From NCBI GenBank assembly GCA_035235625.1, contig CP141140.1, positions 23,022,685 through 23,086,684 on the forward strand: a DNA stretch of 64,000 bases, given 5' to 3'. This document shows, piece after piece, positions 59,319 through 64,000 of this stretch. How positions within the stretch are numbered: position 1 is the stretch's first letter; every line of letters begins with the position of its first letter. The position numbers and the translations under genes are program-made. A model generated the notes under the pieces. The model saw nothing but the letters and a program-made list of their open reading frames with translations, did no database searches and was not told where the DNA came from. This stretch comes from Saururus chinensis. Lineage: Eukaryota; Streptophyta; Magnoliopsida; Piperales; Saururaceae.

Positions 59319-61788
59319 ATGGGTGTTTGTTGTAGCAAGGAATGGAGATTAGATGGTCTAAGGAATAAAGAGGAGGAGGAGGAGAGCCATGAGCAAGGTG
59401 AGGTGAAAGATGGGTATGGAGGGTCACGGGTGAGGCTGAATGGATACTGTTGCTTTGCATCAATGTATACCCAGCAAGGGAGGAAAGGGATCAATCAAGA
59501 CGCCATGACTATGTGGGAGGTAAGAAAACCACCTGATGCCTGGTCTGGATAATGGTAATAAGAATAAGTACACTGCGTTTCCTTTTCATTTTTGTCTGCA
59601 TGAGTTTTCACAAATTTTTCTGGCATTTGAATCGCTTGTTTAATTATTTTCTATTTTATATATACAATTCCTTTTGTTTTCCTCTCGATGTGTTATTTCT
59701 TTTGATATTTGGATGTTAGATAAAAACTGTTGAAATCATCTAAACTACTGAGAAGCATTTTCTTTGCATTTCCGATATACGATTTTTTTCTGTTTCTTGT
59801 CTATTCAAATTTTCCTCAAGTCAAATCCATTTACAACGTATATCTTTCATTTTCTGATATTTCACGTTCTCCAATTGACAATTCAGCCAAAATTAATCGT
59901 GGGATCTAATTTCATTTAGTATATAACTCCATCTATCTGGATTTTGTGATGCCTTTCTACGTACACATCGTCTTTTTTCTTCTATATGAATTTGTATTTG
60001 ATACTATATTGTTTTTTCTTTTTTTTTCGTGTAATATTATGGAAATCTAATTCGAGTAAACCTGGAAAGCTCATAACGCATCTCTTCTATATCTTTTCAG
60101 GATTTCAACGGCGAGAAAGGAAGCGTTTTCTGTGGGGTATTTGATGGTCATGGCCCAAGCGGTCATAGGGTTGCTAGCCATGTCCGAGACATTCTCCCCT
60201 CAAAGCTCTCTCAAGAACTGAAACCATTAAAATCAGATGATGGTGAAGCTCACGATGATTCAAATGACGATAGTGATGGTACCCATAACAATGAGGTCGA
60301 TGACGAGGATGGCCACGTTGATGACAACTGCAGCCCACAGTTCTCCACATGGAAATCTGCTTTCGTAACAGCCTACAAGGAGATGGACAAGGAACTTAGC
60401 AGTCGATCAGATTTCGATTGCTACTGCAGTGGAGCTACTGCTGTCTCCTTACTTAAGCAGGTGTGCATTACCTAAATTTCATTCAGTTTCAAACTCACCT
60501 GGCCCTATATTTGCACGTACGCCTTAGCGCATGAGACAGGGCTATATGATAACAATGATTTGGTCTGTGTTCAGGGAGAAGATCTTGTAATCGCCAACTT
60601 AGGGGATTCTAGGGCGATTCTTTGCAAGAGAGATCATAAGAATCGACCATATCCTGTACAACTTACCACAGACTTGAAGCCTAATGTTCCAAGTAGGTTA
60701 TTTGCTTGCTTTTACAGTATGTGTTTGTGCTATGGTATATACTCGTATTTGTCTAATCAGACTCAAACTTACAGCTAGAGCTTGTTACTTCGTTTTTCAG
60801 GAGAAACTGAGAGGATAAAGAGTTGCCAAGGAAGGGTTTTTGCACTACCAGAAGAACCTGATGTGTACAGGATATGGTTGCCGGACGAGGATTGTCCAGG
60901 CCTTGCAATGGCAAGAGCATTTGGAGATTTTTGTCTTAAAGAATATGGTCTTATTTCCACTCCACAAGTCACTTACAGGAAGATTGCAGATGATGATGAC
61001 TTCATTGTACTCGCGACAGATGGGGTAAAATAAAACGTTAAAATCGAAGAAGCATTATTCGATATGAAAATGATTGAGATTTATGCTAGTATTTATTAAG
61101 CTCCAAACTTCCACTGAATACTTTCTTAAATCAAAATCATATAATGAATAATTCTAGGTTAATGAAAAAAAGCTAAGTATATATAAAAGTTCAATGCTTT
61201 CTCATTCAATAATAGAGGAAGTAAATTTTCATATTTCCTAAAACTCTTCTAGTATTTAATTGAGGATATCTTGCCAGACTGCAGCTCCTTGGCAGTAAGA
61301 TCATGATCAGACTAGCACACTAAGCTGCAACATCAACTAGTTTTTTCCTATTTAATTTCACTGAATTTTTAGGTTTCGTGCAATATTTTTTTTCTACTAC
61401 AATCCTACACAATACAATGTCTTACATTTTGCAGGTATGGGATGTCTTACCCAACCATGATGTTGTTAAAATTGTGGCTTCGTGCAAGAAACGATCAAAA
61501 GCGGCAAAGACCATAATTGACCATGCTGTTAGGTCATGGAGATTAAAATACCCATTAGCAAGAGCTGATGATTGCGCTGTTATATGCCTGTTCTTGAGGA
61601 ATTTGCCTTCATCCGATGTAGAAGAGACATGTACAGAGGCACCAGTTCCAGACACAGCAGAACCATTCGAAAATGAAGAAGGGTCTCAAAGACATGATAG
61701 TAAGACTGAGTGGATGGCTCTTGATGTTGTCACTCGAGCAAATTCTGTGATTTGTATTCCTCGCTTTGCTGATGCTCCTAGCCGTTAA
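59319..61788 (+). CDS. Protein phosphatase 2C, plant clade E-like
   Basis: A Mg/Mn-dependent Ser/Thr phosphatase. Exons are 59319-59519, 60101-60460, 60575-60692, 60801-61024 and 61435-61788, giving 418 residues with the frame closed at every junction. The N-terminus MGVCCSK carries G2 for myristoylation and C4/C5 for palmitoylation, so membrane attachment is likely. Motifs in order: ASMYTQQGRKGINQDAM (48-63), GVFDGHG with metal ligands D82 and G83, GATAVSLL, ANLGDSRAILC (194-204), VQLTTDLKPNVP, GLAMARAFGDF, LATDGVWD with D300, and ADDCAVICLFL with D346. An acidic insertion rich in Asp and Asn lies at about 107-140. The start is the MGVCC ATG; an in-frame upstream extension would destroy the acylation motif. 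The C-terminal tail after about residue 355 is variable. Clade E is inferred from the N-terminus and motif set; the substrate is unknown. Confidence 0.93.
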
Positions 61789-62257
61789 CGTTGATTTGTT
61801 GCCCTTTCGAAGAAGAAAGACAATTGCGCGACATGCAAGCATCAGGGTCTGAAAAGGCCATCACCACATAAATGTAGATGACCAACTGGAGCAACTTTTC
61901 ATGAGACAACGGCAAACTCATTTTGCTTTATGAGTTGGAATAAGCATACTGAAATGGCCAACAGGCGAAATACGTATCTAAGAGGTGTGGCGTATAACAT
62001 CGGGATGCCCGGAATTTTATTTTATTTTATATTTCTTTTATTCTACATTAATAGTTCCATTTGATTTTTAAAAATGAATTAATGTCCTACATTAATAACT
62101 CTATTTAGTTTTTCAAAACAATCTAGAAAACTATATGGGGCTGTTGATATAAAACAGAGTGGGTATTTTTTTTAAGGCAAGAGTAAATAGCAACTCGATG
62201 ACAACACTGTAGTATTCATAATTAAATGACAATTGTGTTTATTTTTCCTAGCTAATA
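61789..62257. other. 3' flank of PP2C
   Basis: Probable 3' UTR, then AT-rich DNA. Positions 62036-62150 contain two copies of CTACATTAATA(G/A)(T/C)TC(C/T)ATTT, likely a broken Stowaway-like fragment. Confidence 0.4.
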
Positions 62258-62464
62258 CTCTCTCCTTCCAATATTAATAATTATATTTAGTAAAATAATA
62301 ATTTTTATTGAATAGTGAAACTTACATCTAAGAGATTGGGAAAATAAGTTTATAATATATTTTTTTATGTACCCAACTACTAACTACTAAATTGAACAGC
62401 ATGAAACTATTAATATGAATAAAGTCTTTTGTAAAATGGAGTTATTAATGTAATATAGAGAAAG
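62258..62464 (+). mobile_element. Stowaway-like MITE
   Basis: It begins CTCTCTCCTTCCAATATTAATAA after TA. The interior matches the family (AAACTTACATCTAAGAGA, then GTACCCAACTACTAA). The right end is degraded. Confidence 0.7.
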
Positions 62465-63017
62465 CATAAACTTGCATGCAGATGAGACGAATCCACCCAT
62501 GCATGTTAAGGCACTGTACATCAACTCATGCGAGTTTTAGGTTACAGATTAATATTTACGCTGATCACGGGGTTTTTTTGTCATGGTGAAAGACAACTAT
62601 CAAAGTAGGAATAACTTACCTAAATATTTGATCAGTGGTCATGAATTGGCAACCTGACTACCTGAGAGAATGTTGCCGTATCTCAACAAAGGAGAAAAGG
62701 CAGAATATATATCTGACCTAATTTTTTGATATATACTGAACTTTTTGCTCGATAAAAAGTCGGCCAATCACTTCGAAGTTGTCTTGCCTAATCCTGTATA
62801 ATTTGCACATGTTGTCACTCGAAGATTATTACGCTTATCGCTGTCGGACAACGCCATTTTAATTATGTTCTTAGTTTGATATTGCTCGGGTGCCGCAAAT
62901 GACCTGCCCTGACTGCTAGGCCAGCTCCTTTATGGGCGTGGAAATGAAAAAATGGTAGGAAATAAGAGGCCATTTTTTATATTCTGTGGAAAAGTGTCTG
63001 CATGAAACTATATAAAG

Positions 63018-63608
63018 GAAGTATGAATACTTCAAAATAGACACTGTGTATCTGTAGTCTATCTATGTCTACATTGATACGGCTGCCCATGTTTTCTACC
63101 TTTCATATTATATACTAATTATAAATTATTTCTTTAAATCCTTTCTAAAGAAGGTAAATATTAAACAAATATTATATGAGTTGGAGTTGGAGATAACTGT
63201 TTTCTACTCAAAAGATAAAGAGTATTCCAAAGCTATATACTCCCTCTGGCTTAAATTAATAGCTCTATTTAGTAAAAAATTTGTTCTATATTAATAACTC
63301 TATTTTGTTAAATTTAGGTGACTACTTAAAAAATAGTATTATAAGCTTATTTTTTATTCTCTTAAATGTGAGTTTCACCATTCAATGAAAATCACTATTT
63401 TTTCAAATATAGTTATTAATATGAGATAGAGTAGAGTATCACACTTCCAAATTGTGGCATTTGTCATTGCATTTAAGACATAGCTACATTTCTTATTGTA
63501 ATTAAGCTTTTAATACAAGAACTAACATAAAATATACCTAATAGTTTATAAAAATTATCATACTATCGTATTCTTATTGTATCATACATGTTTCCCATAT
63601 CCATGATC
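63018..63608. repeat. Diverged direct repeat, copy downstream of PP2C
   Basis: Partner of 57958-58425. It is longer because a Stowaway-like MITE (63240-63436) was inserted into it, which shows that the repeat is older than the MITE. Confidence 0.7.
63240..63436 (-). mobile_element. Stowaway-like MITE, reverse orientation
   Basis: The 197-bp element begins CTCCCTCTGGC and ends ATAGAGTAGAG, with TA on both sides. The interior is the reverse complement of the family interior (TTAAATTTAGGTGACTACTT). Confidence 0.78.
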
Positions 63609-64000
63609 TGTATTTCCTTAAAGCAGACCGAAATTTCCTCGGAAACATTTTTTTGTTAAAAAATGAGAAGGTGAGATGGCTCTTCCACCACCGGCCAAAG
63701 CCACAGTTATTCTCAATTCCGTGAGGGCCACTCATGTCCTTAAGTGGCTGCTATTGTTATGCCAAACTGTCAACTACCATGGCGAAGCACTTCCACTTTC
63801 ATGTCTCTCCCTCTTCCTCTCTCTTTTTCTCTACAACTTCCCACATATACTTCCTTGTTCATTCTTTGCTACTCGCACTAAAGGGAGTGCTGTTTCCATG
63901 TCCAGACATTGTCTAATGATCATTTTACAATGTGATAATGTTGAGATTATATATAGTTTGTATAAAAAAATTTAATCAATTTATACCTGTTTTAGCTCAA
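63609..64000. other. Unannotated right end
   Basis: A 99-codon open frame at 63676-63975 has no recognised family and a second overlapping frame. It may be chance. Nothing else is seen. Confidence 0.35.

Noticed and set aside
63676-63975. 99-codon open frame at the right end
   Set aside because: No family recognised, a second frame is open in the same place, and no promoter or splice evidence was seen.

Overview
This is nuclear DNA from a flowering plant. The genes have AT-rich introns with standard plant splice sites. Their products belong to angiosperm families: WRKY group I, ERD15-like, ACC-oxidase-homolog dioxygenase and plant PP2C. The spaces between them are filled with LTR retrotransposon remains, Stowaway-type MITEs, a CACTA element, a LINE tail and foldback elements. 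The species cannot be named from the sequence alone. No tRNA, rRNA or CRISPR was recognised.

Layout. Positions 1-11371 hold three copies of one unusually long LTR family (about 3.5 kb, TG...CA ends, no protein-coding interior). One copy is inserted in opposite orientation inside another. Two have perfect 5-bp target duplications, so they are solo LTRs. Positions 11372-18090 are gene-free, with several Stowaway-like MITEs, a TA microsatellite and a strong hairpin. Positions 18367-21206 encode a complete five-exon group I WRKY factor of the WRKY33 type, with one GC-AG intron. Then come an 818-bp TIR element with a GC-rich core, a CYP71-type cytochrome P450 pseudogene (25410-26045), and a rearranged Ty3/gypsy fossil (about 27.9-34.6 kb). 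The fossil has LTRs in inverted orientation and is bounded by 234-bp direct repeats. A two-exon ERD15-like gene lies on the minus strand at 37484-38469. Positions 40596-40873 are a nest of inverted repeats. Positions 45528-49671 are a 4144-bp CACTA element full of hairpin-forming subterminal repeats, GA blocks and a GC-rich core. A LINE 3' remnant follows at about 50.8-51.2 kb. A three-exon 2-oxoglutarate/Fe(II) dioxygenase gene of the ACC-oxidase-homolog group is at 52124-55491. A five-exon PP2C gene is at 59319-61788, between two diverged direct repeats (57958-58425 and 63018-63608).

The four intact genes are separate plant nuclear loci, not an operon. Several fit stress signalling by family knowledge: WRKY33-type factors are MAPK targets in defence, ERD15 responds to dehydration and ABA, and PP2Cs reverse kinase signalling. 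Nothing in the sequence shows that they act together. All four reading frames close exactly across the inferred exons (572, 140, 362 and 418 residues), which is the main support for the gene models.
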